Source: Saprospiraceae bacterium (lineage in GTDB: Bacteria; Bacteroidota; Bacteroidia; Chitinophagales; Saprospiraceae). From it: DNA of 64,000 nucleotides. Below the pieces are notes generated by a model. It saw nothing but the letters and a program-made list of their open reading frames with translations. It made no database searches and had not been told where the DNA came from. The position numbers and the translations under genes were made by a program. Shown in pieces: positions 45,524-53,586 of the stretch (position 1 is the stretch's first letter; every line of letters begins with the position of its first letter). The stretch lies in assembly GCA_020629315.1 (NCBI GenBank), contig JAHDDO010000002.1, forward strand, positions 1 to 64,000. The letters are read 5' to 3'.

Positions 45524-45552
45524 TTGTTGTAAACATTTAATTTTTACCTTTA
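45524..45552 (+). promoter_or_regulatory. promoter of the tRNA-Arg gene
   Basis: TTG (45527-45529) and TACCTTTA (45545-45552) are spaced by 15 bases; the -7 box differs from TAnnTTTG only in the last base. About 30 bases separate it from the tRNA. Confidence 0.5.
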
Positions 45553-45582
45553 CGACATCGATTTTAGCTATTATAGGATTAT

Positions 45583-45654
45583 GGCCCCTTAGTTCAATGG
45601 ATAGAATGACAGTTTCCTAAACTGTAGATGGTGGTTCGATCCCACCAGGGGCTA
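45583..45654 (+). tRNA. tRNA-Arg (anticodon CCT)
   Basis: Full cloverleaf: acceptor GGCCCCT/AGGGGCT with a G1-U72 wobble, D-stem GTTC/GAAT, anticodon stem ACAGT/ACTGT with loop TTCCTAA (anticodon CCT, reads AGG), short variable loop, T-arm GGTGG-TTCGATC-CCACC and discriminator A. The 3' CCA is not encoded. It stands alone between the rhodanese gene and the aminotransferase gene. Confidence 0.93.
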
Positions 45655-45680
45655 TGTTCTTTAATCCGCAATCCGACTAG

Positions 45681-46889
45681 CTAAACAAAATCCTTCAATA
45701 CGTTTTTAATTCTTTTAATGGCTTCTGTAAGCCTGTCATCAGATGCTGCGTAGGATAGTCTGAATGAATTTGGGTCACCAAAGGCTGAACCAGATACTAT
45801 AGCTACATGCGCTCGATGTAAAATGATCTCTGCAAAATCATCAGCGTCATTAATCGTTATGGACCCATTACTTTTTCCAAAGTAATAACTGATATCAGGG
45901 AAAATGTAAAATGCACCTTGTGGGTCATTGATTTTTATGCCTTGAATATCGGCGAGTAGCGACTGAACCAGTTTCTTTCTTCGCAGGTAGCTTTCTTTCA
46001 TTGATTGGCTCGCAGATGCTCCTGCTTTTAAAGCTTCTACTGCTGCTTTTTGACCAAAAGCAGAGGCGCCAGAAGTCACCTGGCCTTGTACTTTAGTACA
46101 GGCTTTAGCTAACCATAAAGGACCCGCGGTGTAGCCTATTCGCCATCCGGTCATTGCAAAGCCTTTTGACATACCATTGATGGTAACGACTTGATCTTTT
46201 ACCCCTTCAAATGAAGCAATACTAGTATGTCTTTCTCCAAAATTTATATACTCATAAATTTCATCAGATGCTATGAATAAGCTGTCGTACTTGTCTAGGA
46301 CGGTTACTAATTCAGATAATTCTTCTTTGGTGTAGACTGACCCAGTGGGATTACATGGCGAAGAAAAGATAACCAACTTTGTTTTGGGTGTAATGGCAGA
46401 TTGCAATTGGTTTGCAGTTACTTTATAGTCATTTTCGATACCAGCCTTGACAGCAATAGGAACGCCACCTGCCAATTTTACTATATCAAAATAGGAAACC
46501 CAATATGGTGTGAAAATAATTACTTCATCTCCTGGATCTAGAAGAGCATTTGCCAGATTCGAAATACTTTGTTTAGCACCATTTGAAACAACAATCTGTT
46601 CTGGGGTATACTCTAAACCATTATCTCGCAACAACTTATCACATATTGCTTGCCTAAGTTCTGGTAGTCCATTAACAGGCGTATATTTTGTGTATCCATC
46701 ATCTAAGGCTTGCTTTGCCGCCTCCTTAATAAATTGAGGAGTGTCGAAATCGGGTTCCCCAATGCTAAGACTAATGACATCATGCCCTTGCCCTTTTAAC
46801 TCTCTCGCTAATTTTGTCATACGTAAGGTAGCTGACTCTTCAAGGTTTTGAAGCTTGCTGGATAGGTAATTACTTTTATCTACTGCCAC
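45681..46889 (-). CDS. PLP-dependent class I/II aminotransferase
   Basis: 402 residues. Fold-type I aminotransferase with SIGEPDFDTP near residue 42, the aspartate that pairs with the PLP ring in ASDEIYEY (Asp209), the Schiff-base Lys242 in SKGFAMTGWR, and the substrate-carboxylate Arg in FRLSYA. It most resembles the Ib subgroup of aspartate (and broad-range) aminotransferases, which transfer the amino group to 2-oxoglutarate. Substrate range not decidable. The neighbouring plus-strand gene is an asparaginase-like domain, divergent by 68 bases. Confidence 0.94.
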   Translation of the reverse strand: MAVDKSNYLSSKLQNLEESATLRMTKLARELKGQGHDVISLSIGEPDFDTPQFIKEAAKQALDDGYTKYTPVNGLPELRQAICDKLLRDNGLEYTPEQIVVSNGAKQSISNLANALLDPGDEVIIFTPYWVSYFDIVKLAGGVPIAVKAGIENDYKVTANQLQSAITPKTKLVIFSSPCNPTGSVYTKEELSELVTVLDKYDSLFIASDEIYEYINFGERHTSIASFEGVKDQVVTINGMSKGFAMTGWRIGYTAGPLWLAKACTKVQGQVTSGASAFGQKAAVEALKAGASASQSMKESYLRRKKLVQSLLADIQGIKINDPQGAFYIFPDISYYFGKSNGSITINDADDFAEIILHRAHVAIVSGSAFGDPNSFRLSYAASDDRLTEAIKRIKNVLKDFV

Positions 46890-46957
46890 GATTAAATTTT
46901 TTGTAAAAATACATTAGCGAAAATGTATATATAGAATTATACACTTACTTTTATTTT

Positions 46958-47455
46958 ATGGGATTAATTCAGGTTTTTGTCACTGGGGGTACCTTCGATA
47001 AAGAGTATGACTTTATAAATGGAAGCTTGTATTTCAAGGATACACATCTCAATGAAATGTTTGATACGGGAAGATGCACTTTAGATATTGATGTAAAAAC
47101 CTTAATGATGATCGATAGTTTGGAGATGTCTGTGGACGATCGGCAGATCATACTTCATAATTGTGCTCGAACTAAAGCTAAAGATATAGTTGTTACTCAT
47201 GGCACTGATACCATGGTTGAGACGGCTAAAGTATTAGCAGATGCCAATCTTGAAAATAAAACTATCATTTTGACTGGAGCCATGATCCCATACGCCTTTG
47301 GAAGCTCATCTGATGGATTTTTTAATCTTGGATCATCCTTAGCTTTTGCCCAAACCTTAAAACCCGGGGTCTACATCTCTATGAATGGCAGATATTTTGA
47401 CTGGGATAATGTGCGTAAAAATCGTAAAACGGGTTATTTCGAAACTATATCGTAG
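46958..47455 (+). CDS. stand-alone asparaginase N-terminal domain protein
   Basis: 165 residues corresponding only to the N-terminal domain of type I/II L-asparaginase: the first catalytic Thr in FVTGGTFDKEY (about 12) and the second site in THGTDTMVETA (about 77). The normal C-terminal domain (about 130-150 residues) is absent, and the frame ends cleanly at TAG with no remnant downstream. Similar short proteins occur in other Bacteroidota, so this is probably a real small family. Activity without the second domain is uncertain since asparaginase active sites form at subunit contacts. Confidence 0.85.
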   Translation: MGLIQVFVTGGTFDKEYDFINGSLYFKDTHLNEMFDTGRCTLDIDVKTLMMIDSLEMSVDDRQIILHNCARTKAKDIVVTHGTDTMVETAKVLADANLENKTIILTGAMIPYAFGSSSDGFFNLGSSLAFAQTLKPGVYISMNGRYFDWDNVRKNRKTGYFETIS

Positions 47456-47556
47456 TTAATATAAACCGCACATTACTGCGCCACAGATCATATATTTAAT
47501 TCGTTTCATATATGTAATTTCATATTCTTTCTTATACACATTACATTTTTTATTCA

Positions 47557-47564
47557 TATGTTTG
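47557..47564 (+). promoter_or_regulatory. -7 promoter box TATGTTTG
   Basis: Exact TAnnTTTG match, 25 bases before the OmpA/TSP3 gene ATG. No -33 TTG at normal distance. Confidence 0.5.
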
Positions 47565-47589
47565 TGGTTGAATCTCTTATATATAAATT

Positions 47590-49044
47590 ATGAAACGGTT
47601 ACTAATTTCCTGTTTATTCATTTTTGCAATGTCTAGCCAAATTGAAGCTCAAGTAAATGGTCCTTTAGAAAAAGGGATTTCTGTGCGAGCATTATTTTTA
47701 GATTACCAGTCACAAAATGGTGGTGATCTTTCCAATTTTGCCGCGTATCACAGAGGTTTTGAATTAGGCTATCAACAGCAAGTGGCTCCTAATTTTGTTT
47801 TGTATGTGCCATTCAAAACGGGTGTGGTTAACTCTCACAATACGGAGCTTGATTGTTTACATAAGACAGTCTATGGTTTAGATGCTCAGATGCATTATTT
47901 ATTCAATAGAGAACAAACGAATCTGATACCTTTCTTGGTAGCAGGTGTTGGAGGTGTTATAGAAGTGGAAGGCGATTTTAATGCTCAAGTGCCATTAGGG
48001 TTCGGATTGCGATATAGGATTGCGGATAATGCTAGACTTGTGTGGCAATCGAGTTATAGAGTTTCATTTGCAGAAAATAGAAACAATCTTCATCATGGAT
48101 TAGGCTTTATCTATGGATTACGTAAAGGAGAGATAACGGAAATGGAGGAGAAAGAAGAGATGACGGAAGTACTTGATACTGATGGTGATGGTATTAATGA
48201 TAATGAAGATTTATGCCCTCTTAAACCAGGATTAGCCGCTTTAAATGGTTGTCCAGACACGGATGGTGATGGTATAGCAGATTATAAAGATAAGTGCCCT
48301 AATTACGTTGGTTTAGCCACTTTTGATGGTTGTCCAGATTCGGATGGTGATGGTATTCCTGATAATGATGATGAATGTCCTAATATGGCTGGACTTAAAA
48401 CGAACAATGGTTGTCCAGAAAAAGATTCAGACGGCGATGGTGTCGTCGATAGTGTAGATAAATGTCCTAACACAAAAGGAACTATAAATAATAATGGTTG
48501 TCCAGAGATTGCCGATTCAGATGGTGATGGCATCCCTGATGCAGAAGACAAATGTCCTACAAAGCCAGGTTTAAAGACCTTCAATGGTTGCCCAGACACG
48601 GATGGTGATGGCCTTGATGATAGCCGAGATAGGTGTCCAAATTCGGCAGGTCCGGTGGATAATCAAGGATGTCCAAAACTAAAAGCAGAGGATAGACAAG
48701 TATTAGATGTGGCTATGAGAGCTGTTCAGTTTGATACAGGTAAAGCAACGCTAAAATCAGCTTCTTATCAAGTATTGGATCAAATTGTGGATATTTTACA
48801 GAGATATCCTAATTACATTCTTTCGATTGAAGGGCACACGGATAATACAGGAGCAGCAAGTAACAATCAATCGCTTTCTGAAAGAAGAGCTAAAGCTTGT
48901 TATGATTATTTAGTGGGTAGAGGAATTTCAACTACGAGAGTAAGCTATCAAGGATTTGGGGAGTCTAATCCTATTGCAGATAATAGTACATTGACAGGTC
49001 GATCTCTAAATAGAAGGGTTGAGTTCAATGTTATCTTACGATAA
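47590..49044 (+). CDS. OmpA-family protein with thrombospondin type 3 repeats
   Basis: 484 residues: signal peptide (to about 20), an N-terminal beta-barrel-like region (about 25-180), six calcium-binding thrombospondin-3 repeats (about 196-360; DTDGDGI.D..D.CP..G....GCP), and a C-terminal OmpA peptidoglycan-binding domain (about 375-484) with VQFDTGKATL, SIEGHTDNTG and LSERRAKACYDYL. It links the outer membrane with the cell wall. Own promoter and terminator. Confidence 0.95.
   Translation: MKRLLISCLFIFAMSSQIEAQVNGPLEKGISVRALFLDYQSQNGGDLSNFAAYHRGFELGYQQQVAPNFVLYVPFKTGVVNSHNTELDCLHKTVYGLDAQMHYLFNREQTNLIPFLVAGVGGVIEVEGDFNAQVPLGFGLRYRIADNARLVWQSSYRVSFAENRNNLHHGLGFIYGLRKGEITEMEEKEEMTEVLDTDGDGINDNEDLCPLKPGLAALNGCPDTDGDGIADYKDKCPNYVGLATFDGCPDSDGDGIPDNDDECPNMAGLKTNNGCPEKDSDGDGVVDSVDKCPNTKGTINNNGCPEIADSDGDGIPDAEDKCPTKPGLKTFNGCPDTDGDGLDDSRDRCPNSAGPVDNQGCPKLKAEDRQVLDVAMRAVQFDTGKATLKSASYQVLDQIVDILQRYPNYILSIEGHTDNTGAASNNQSLSERRAKACYDYLVGRGISTTRVSYQGFGESNPIADNSTLTGRSLNRRVEFNVILR
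48174..48673 (+). repeat. six tandem coding repeats (thrombospondin type 3)
   Basis: Within the OmpA-family gene, units of about 75-90 bases recur, with the conserved core GATGGTGATGG and TGTCC. They diverge at the third codon position, which shows protein-level selection rather than a recent DNA expansion. Confidence 0.85.
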
Positions 49045-49066
49045 AAAAATAGTATAAAGATATTTC

Positions 49067-49098
49067 AAAGGGGATTCAGAAATGAGTCCCCTTTTTTT
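49067..49098 (+). terminator. intrinsic terminator
   Basis: AAAGGGGA (49067-49074) pairs with TCCCCTTT (49087-49094), followed by further T residues. Ends the OmpA/TSP3 transcript. Confidence 0.85.
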
Positions 49099-49162
49099 GT
49101 GGATAGTCGAATGACTATTTACATAGCTATGCATGATCTGAAGTCTTGGGTGTAATTACTAA

Positions 49163-49332
49163 TTGCGAAAGGGATAGGAATGATCCAAGGGAAAGCGTAT
49201 ATATACGCTGCACCGCTGGAGTCATATGTGGGAGGTTTAGCTCGCGCATATGACCGGTCGCTAGATCCCAGCTTGCTGGGAAGTCATGGATAGCCCGACC
49301 CATGATCTTGCATAAGAGTCATGGGATCGCCC
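49163..49332 (+). repeat. multi-hairpin dispersed repeat, copy 2
   Basis: Order of parts: GCGAAAGGG start, perfect palindrome AGCGTATATATACGCT (49194-49209), hairpin 1 (GTCATATG 49221-49228 with CATATGAC 49247-49254), the 18-base core (49252-49269), hairpin 2 (TCCCAGC 49266-49272 with GCTGGGA 49275-49281), GGGAAG, and hairpin 3 (CCCATGA 49299-49305 with TCATGGG 49319-49325), ending in ATCGCCC. Copy 1 at 7709-7862 has the same plan in opposite orientation with different stem sequences. No protein-coding potential seen. Confidence 0.75.
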
Positions 49333-49365
49333 TACATTTTAAAGGCGTGATACATAGAATTTGCG

Positions 49366-49373
49366 TACCTTTG
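49366..49373 (+). promoter_or_regulatory. -7 promoter box TACCTTTG
   Basis: Exact TAnnTTTG match, placing transcription start near 49380 and giving a leader of about 85 bases before the DAHP synthase gene. Confidence 0.55.
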
Positions 49374-49429
49374 AATCGAAAGACAATAGCAATTTGAATA
49401 TATATTCATATTGACTAATATTTAACTTG

Positions 49430-49459
49430 AGAGTCCTTTACTGGGCTCTTTTTTATTTT
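49430..49459 (+). terminator. terminator-like hairpin in the leader of the aromatic gene (possible attenuator)
   Basis: AGAGTCC (49430-49436) pairs with GGGCTCT (49443-49449) including one G-T pair, loop of six bases, followed directly by a T-rich run that ends 5 bases before the ATG. It lies downstream of the -7 box at 49366, so it is inside the transcript of the gene it precedes. Confidence 0.6.
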
Positions 49460-49464
49460 GAACT

Positions 49465-50529
49465 ATGAGCAGTAGTGTTTTTGACATCATTAAGCGGCCC
49501 ATATTAATTGCAGGGCCATGTAGTGTTGAAACAGAGGAGCAGTTTTTGAATACGGCAAAACGCCTACATGAAGCAGGCAATGCAGATATTCTGAGAGGTG
49601 GCATATGGAAGCCAAGAACTCGCCCTGATTCGTTCGAAGGCGTTGGCGCTAAAGGCTTGCCTTGGATGGTTACCGCTAAAGAGATGACCGGTATTCCTAT
49701 TACGACCGAGGTAGCAAAAGCCAGGCACGTCGAACTTTGTTTAGAGTTTGGAATTGATGTCCTTTGGATTGGTGCACGGACGACGGTAAATCCATTTGCT
49801 GTGCAAGAAATTGCCGATGCACTCCGTGGAACAAATATTCCTGTCTTAGTAAAGAATCCGATAAATCCAGATCTAGGACTATGGTTAGGTGCCATTGAAC
49901 GATTGGAGAAATCTGGCTTGACTCAGATTGGAGCGATACATCGTGGTTTTTCGAATTATTCTGAAAGCTATTATCGTAATAGACCCAATTGGCAAATTCC
50001 TATTGCTTTCAGAGATGCAAGACCGGACTTACCAATGGTATGTGACCCAAGTCACATTTGTGGTCGACGGGATACATTGTACGAAGTCTCACAAACAGCT
50101 ATGGACTTAAATTTTGATGGATTGATGGTGGAAAGTCATGAAAATCCTGATGAAGCGTGGAGTGATGCTGCCCAACAAATTACGCCAGAGGTTCTTCATG
50201 ATCTAATTAATAGTATTGTCGTAAGAGAAGAAGAATTTAAGGACAAGCATTTACTTGCGGATCTACGAAATAATATTGACCAACTGGATGATCAAATAAT
50301 TAGATTACTTGCAGATCGTATGAATTTGGCCTTGGAGGTAGGTAAGACTAAAAAGCAACAGAATATCACTATACTGGATGAAGAGCGGTGGAGAAATATC
50401 AAGGACAAGTATAAAAAAGAAGGCTTAGCATTAGGCTTGACCGATAAGTTTCTAGACAAATTAGTGAGGCAAATCCATCTTGAAAGTATTGCTAAGCAAA
50501 GTCAACATTTTTTAAAAAAAGAAGATTAG
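49465..50529 (+). CDS. bifunctional DAHP synthase / chorismate mutase
   Basis: 354 residues. N-terminal class I/beta-type DAHP synthase (about 1-255; LIAGPCSVETEEQF, RGGIWKPRTRPDSFEG, VKNPINPDLGLWLGAIERL, CDPSHICGRRD), which joins phosphoenolpyruvate and erythrose 4-phosphate, fused to a C-terminal AroQ-type chorismate mutase (about 262-350; LRNNIDQLDDQIIRLLADRMNLALEVGKTKK). The fusion joins the first step of the shikimate pathway to the Phe/Tyr branch and commonly gives feedback control by prephenate. The gene stands alone, with a probable attenuator before it, and overlaps ppk1 by 4 bases at the 3' end. Confidence 0.94.
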   Translation: MSSSVFDIIKRPILIAGPCSVETEEQFLNTAKRLHEAGNADILRGGIWKPRTRPDSFEGVGAKGLPWMVTAKEMTGIPITTEVAKARHVELCLEFGIDVLWIGARTTVNPFAVQEIADALRGTNIPVLVKNPINPDLGLWLGAIERLEKSGLTQIGAIHRGFSNYSESYYRNRPNWQIPIAFRDARPDLPMVCDPSHICGRRDTLYEVSQTAMDLNFDGLMVESHENPDEAWSDAAQQITPEVLHDLINSIVVREEEFKDKHLLADLRNNIDQLDDQIIRLLADRMNLALEVGKTKKQQNITILDEERWRNIKDKYKKEGLALGLTDKFLDKLVRQIHLESIAKQSQHFLKKED

Positions 50530-52595
50530 CCAGCCCAAGCATTTAACTCCAATTGCTGTTTTATAAAATAATAAATCTCTATTTGAGATCGCACGGAGAG
50601 ATCTGATCCATCTGTATAGTACTTATTATTCAAGCCACTATCAATGATCCTTGCTTTTGTATTATCGGCAAATTGAATGTTTAGAATCTTTTTAATAAAG
50701 GACTTCAATTCTTCATTATAGATAGGGACAATGGTTTCTATTCTATGGTGTAGGTTTCGAACCATCCAATCGGCAGAGGAGATAAACACCTTTTCGTCGC
50801 CGCCATTCTTAAAGATGAAAACCCTTGGGTGCTCCAGGAATCGATCAATAATGCTGATGCATTTAATATTTTCACTGAAGGTTTTTAAGCCAGGCACTAA
50901 AGAGCAAATGCCTCTAACTATGATCTTAATGGATACGCCGGCGTTACTGGCATCGTAGAGAAGTTTGATCATGTTTTTCTCTTGAAGCGAATTTAGCTTA
51001 AGTATGATTTCTGCTTCCCCACCAGCTTTGGCTATTTCAATTTCGTTACGAATTAATTCTTCTAGTTTTCTGTTTAGATTAAATTGCCCCACTAGCATAT
51101 GCTCGAAGGGTTTTTCAGGCTTTCGCTTTGTTTCTAGGTATCTGAATAGTCGGATGGATTCACCTGTTATTCTTTTATCGCTGGTGAAGAACCCGAAATC
51201 TGTGTACAGCTTAGCTGTTTCTTCATGAAAGTTTCCGGTACTTATGTAAGAGTATAGTTTTACATTGAAATTGCTGACTTTACGGATCAATGCCATTTTA
51301 GAATGGACCTTTAATCCAGGCATGCTATAAAATACGGTAACACCCGCTTCCTCCAATCGCTCTCCCCATTGTAAGTTGGCTTCTTCGTCAAACCTGGCTT
51401 TTATTTCAATGAATGCTGTCACCTGCTTTCCATTGGCCACCGCTCTTTTCAGAGCATTCATGATTCTAGAAACTTTAGCTACTCTGTATTGAATGATTTT
51501 AATGTGTGTTACTTCTGGATGATCCGCTGCTTCCTCAAAAAATCTAATAACGGACTCGTAACTATGGTATGGGAAATACAACAAATGCTCTTCTTTGTCA
51601 ATAGCATCGAATATAGATTTTGCACTCTCAATTGGAGCATATTTCAAAGGAGGTAAATCATGATCTTTTAAGTTGTTCAAGCCAAAAGACGGAAAGCGGA
51701 AAAAGTCAGAATTATTATGCCTTGAACCTTCTGGTGAAAGGTCGTAATCATGAATGTCGAAGGCATTCTTTAGGTATTCTAAAAATTCTAATGGCATTTT
51801 CCTATCATAAACGAGTCTGGAAGCTACACCTACATTCCTTTTAGCTAGACTCTTTTTTACTTTGGTGATGAGATCGCCTGAAAATTCATCATCAATATAG
51901 AGTTCAGCATCCCGAGTCAGTTTTATGGAGTAGCTACCTATTATGTTGAATCCGGGAAATATAAATTGAGCCGCATGGCGAACTATATCATCTAGAAATA
52001 CGATCTCATGCGTGTTTTTCTTTTTTGCGGGCAGTTCAACAAATCTATGGATGCGATCAGAAGGGATCCTGAGTAGGGCATACATAATATTGGAAGCAGA
52101 CGTTTTATCTGATAATTGTAATGCTAAGTAAATGTTTGCATTATTTAAAAAAGGTCGGATTTTCTTATCCATCAGAGTGATCGGATGGACAAAAGGTTGT
52201 AGATGATCATGAAAGTAGTCCGTCATGAACTCTAATTGCTCCTTGGTGAATTTCTTTCTTTTAAGAACAATCTTATGCTTTTCTAATTCAGGTAATATTT
52301 CTTCTTCAAAAATCCGCGTAAATTCTTGTTGTTGTGTATTTACCGTCTTTAATATTTGCACCAATACTTTTTCTGGTTCAAAGGCAAGATTTTTCTGTGC
52401 CTTCTTCCCAGCACGCACTAAATTTCTGTGGTTAGCGACCCTAACTCTAAAGAATTCATCCAAGTTTGAAGAATAAATAGCCAAAAACTTTACCCGTTCC
52501 AATAAAGGCACATTTGGATCTTTCGCTTCTTGTAAAACTCGATAATTAAAGGATAACCAGCTTAAATCTCTATGTATATATGGCAATACTTTCAT
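50526..52595 (-). CDS. ppk1: polyphosphate kinase 1
   Basis: 689 residues from the ATG at 52595, placed because homologues start near HRDLSWLSFN; an upstream ATG at 52646 would overlap the DUF72 gene. PPK1 domains in order: N (YIHRDLSWLSFNYRVLQEA), head, and the C1/C2 phospholipase-D-like domains with IEIKARFDEEANLQWGERLEEAGV, the phospho-His in KVHSKMALI and a second His region near HRIETIVPI. It makes inorganic polyphosphate from ATP. Its ATG lies one base after the stop of the DUF72 gene. Confidence 0.96.
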   Translation of the reverse strand: MKVLPYIHRDLSWLSFNYRVLQEAKDPNVPLLERVKFLAIYSSNLDEFFRVRVANHRNLVRAGKKAQKNLAFEPEKVLVQILKTVNTQQQEFTRIFEEEILPELEKHKIVLKRKKFTKEQLEFMTDYFHDHLQPFVHPITLMDKKIRPFLNNANIYLALQLSDKTSASNIMYALLRIPSDRIHRFVELPAKKKNTHEIVFLDDIVRHAAQFIFPGFNIIGSYSIKLTRDAELYIDDEFSGDLITKVKKSLAKRNVGVASRLVYDRKMPLEFLEYLKNAFDIHDYDLSPEGSRHNNSDFFRFPSFGLNNLKDHDLPPLKYAPIESAKSIFDAIDKEEHLLYFPYHSYESVIRFFEEAADHPEVTHIKIIQYRVAKVSRIMNALKRAVANGKQVTAFIEIKARFDEEANLQWGERLEEAGVTVFYSMPGLKVHSKMALIRKVSNFNVKLYSYISTGNFHEETAKLYTDFGFFTSDKRITGESIRLFRYLETKRKPEKPFEHMLVGQFNLNRKLEELIRNEIEIAKAGGEAEIILKLNSLQEKNMIKLLYDASNAGVSIKIIVRGICSLVPGLKTFSENIKCISIIDRFLEHPRVFIFKNGGDEKVFISSADWMVRNLHHRIETIVPIYNEELKSFIKKILNIQFADNTKARIIDSGLNNKYYTDGSDLSVRSQIEIYYFIKQQLELNAWAG

Positions 52596-52596
52596 T

Positions 52597-53484
52597 TCAG
52601 AATAATTGTCCTTGGATATTTGACTCTTGTAAAGTAGGTGTTGCAATTTTCGTGCTACCCTTGACTTTGGATACTATTGATTTTGCTGTATTTAAGACCC
52701 TCAGCATATCTGGTTGATGCACCATGAAGTGGATGTCCTTTTTAAGCGCCTGATCAAGCTCTTGAAGCATCTTAACCCAAAGATCAATTCTCATTTCATC
52801 ATGCTCAGTATCATTGTTGCCCACCCAACGTATAAAAAGCGGGAGTCCTAATGGGCATACATGAAATATGTCTCTAGCACCAGACACATCAGTGATGGCC
52901 AAACCCATATTAGCTTGTACTATCATGTTTTTTAAAACCCCAAAAGTAGGCTGTTTAAATAGGTCTGGGTTCCTTATTTCCAAAGCGATATCAAAGGTAT
53001 GGCTTTCCAATGCCCATCGTTGGATAAAGCGTTCAACATCTGTTAGAGTAATGTAATTTGGAAATTGAACAAATGTAATCCCTTGATGAACGCCAAAGGT
53101 GTGCATAGCTTCTATCCACTTTTTATCATTGCCTTTAATTTGTCCAAAATCTTTGCTATGGGATACCGCTTTCGGAAATTTCAGGTTAAATTTAAAATGC
53201 TCAGGGACTTTTGACAACCAATTTTGAATGCGTTGCTCATCAGGTATACTATAAAAAGTGGTATTACATTCAATCGCATTAAAGAATCTGGCATAATGAG
53301 TAAGATATTCTTTAGCCGTAGACTTTTCAGGATATATTCTACCGAGCCATTCTTTATTATTAAAACCTGTGGCTCCAATGTACAATTGATTCGTCTGATT
53401 TTTAGACGGCCTTATATCGAATTTTTCATTGGTGGGTAAACTAAAATCCGCATTTCTATAGTCCGATATCTTACCAAATTTCAT
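52597..53484 (-). CDS. DUF72 protein
   Basis: 295 residues. DUF72 (TIM-barrel) pattern: LYIGATGFNNKEWLGRIYPE, YARFFNAIECNTTFYSIP, FKFNLKFPKAVSHSK and a later FIRWVGN. Members are often found near polyphosphate or endonuclease genes but the function is unknown. Here it forms a two-gene unit with ppk1. Confidence 0.9.
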   Translation of the reverse strand: MKFGKISDYRNADFSLPTNEKFDIRPSKNQTNQLYIGATGFNNKEWLGRIYPEKSTAKEYLTHYARFFNAIECNTTFYSIPDEQRIQNWLSKVPEHFKFNLKFPKAVSHSKDFGQIKGNDKKWIEAMHTFGVHQGITFVQFPNYITLTDVERFIQRWALESHTFDIALEIRNPDLFKQPTFGVLKNMIVQANMGLAITDVSGARDIFHVCPLGLPLFIRWVGNNDTEHDEMRIDLWVKMLQELDQALKKDIHFMVHQPDMLRVLNTAKSIVSKVKGSTKIATPTLQESNIQGQLF

Positions 53485-53586
53485 TAGGCCCCAAATTAAC
53501 AGCTTAGGTATGCAAAAACGATAAAAATATGCTAATCTTCGAAATATTTAGTGAACAAAGCGGTATCATCGAGGTTTTAAAATCAG

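Larger units (their letters stand above)
49045..49464. other. long intergenic region with terminator, repeat, promoter and attenuator
   Basis: These 420 bases carry, in order, the terminator of the OmpA gene (49067-49098), the second multi-hairpin repeat (49163-49332), a consensus -7 box (49366) and a terminator-like hairpin just before the aromatic gene (49430). No coding frame of note. Confidence 0.7.

Noticed and set aside
46958-47455. Short asparaginase gene as a pseudogene broken by frameshift
   Set aside because: Downstream frames to 47589 show no remnant of the C-terminal domain, and the next gene has its own promoter there.
48174-48673. Short periodic GATGGTGATGG motif as a DNA repeat array
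   Set aside because: It encodes calcium-binding thrombospondin-3 repeats inside one intact frame.
49381-49464. T-box or other known riboswitch in the leader of the aromatic gene
   Set aside because: The leader is too short for a T-box, and no T-box bulge sequence or known aptamer motif is visible; only the terminator-like hairpin is supported.
49422-49895. 157-codon open frame on the minus strand opposite the DAHP synthase gene
   Set aside because: It lies antisense to highly conserved enzyme code, lacks a recognisable domain and has no promoter box; it is a shadow frame.
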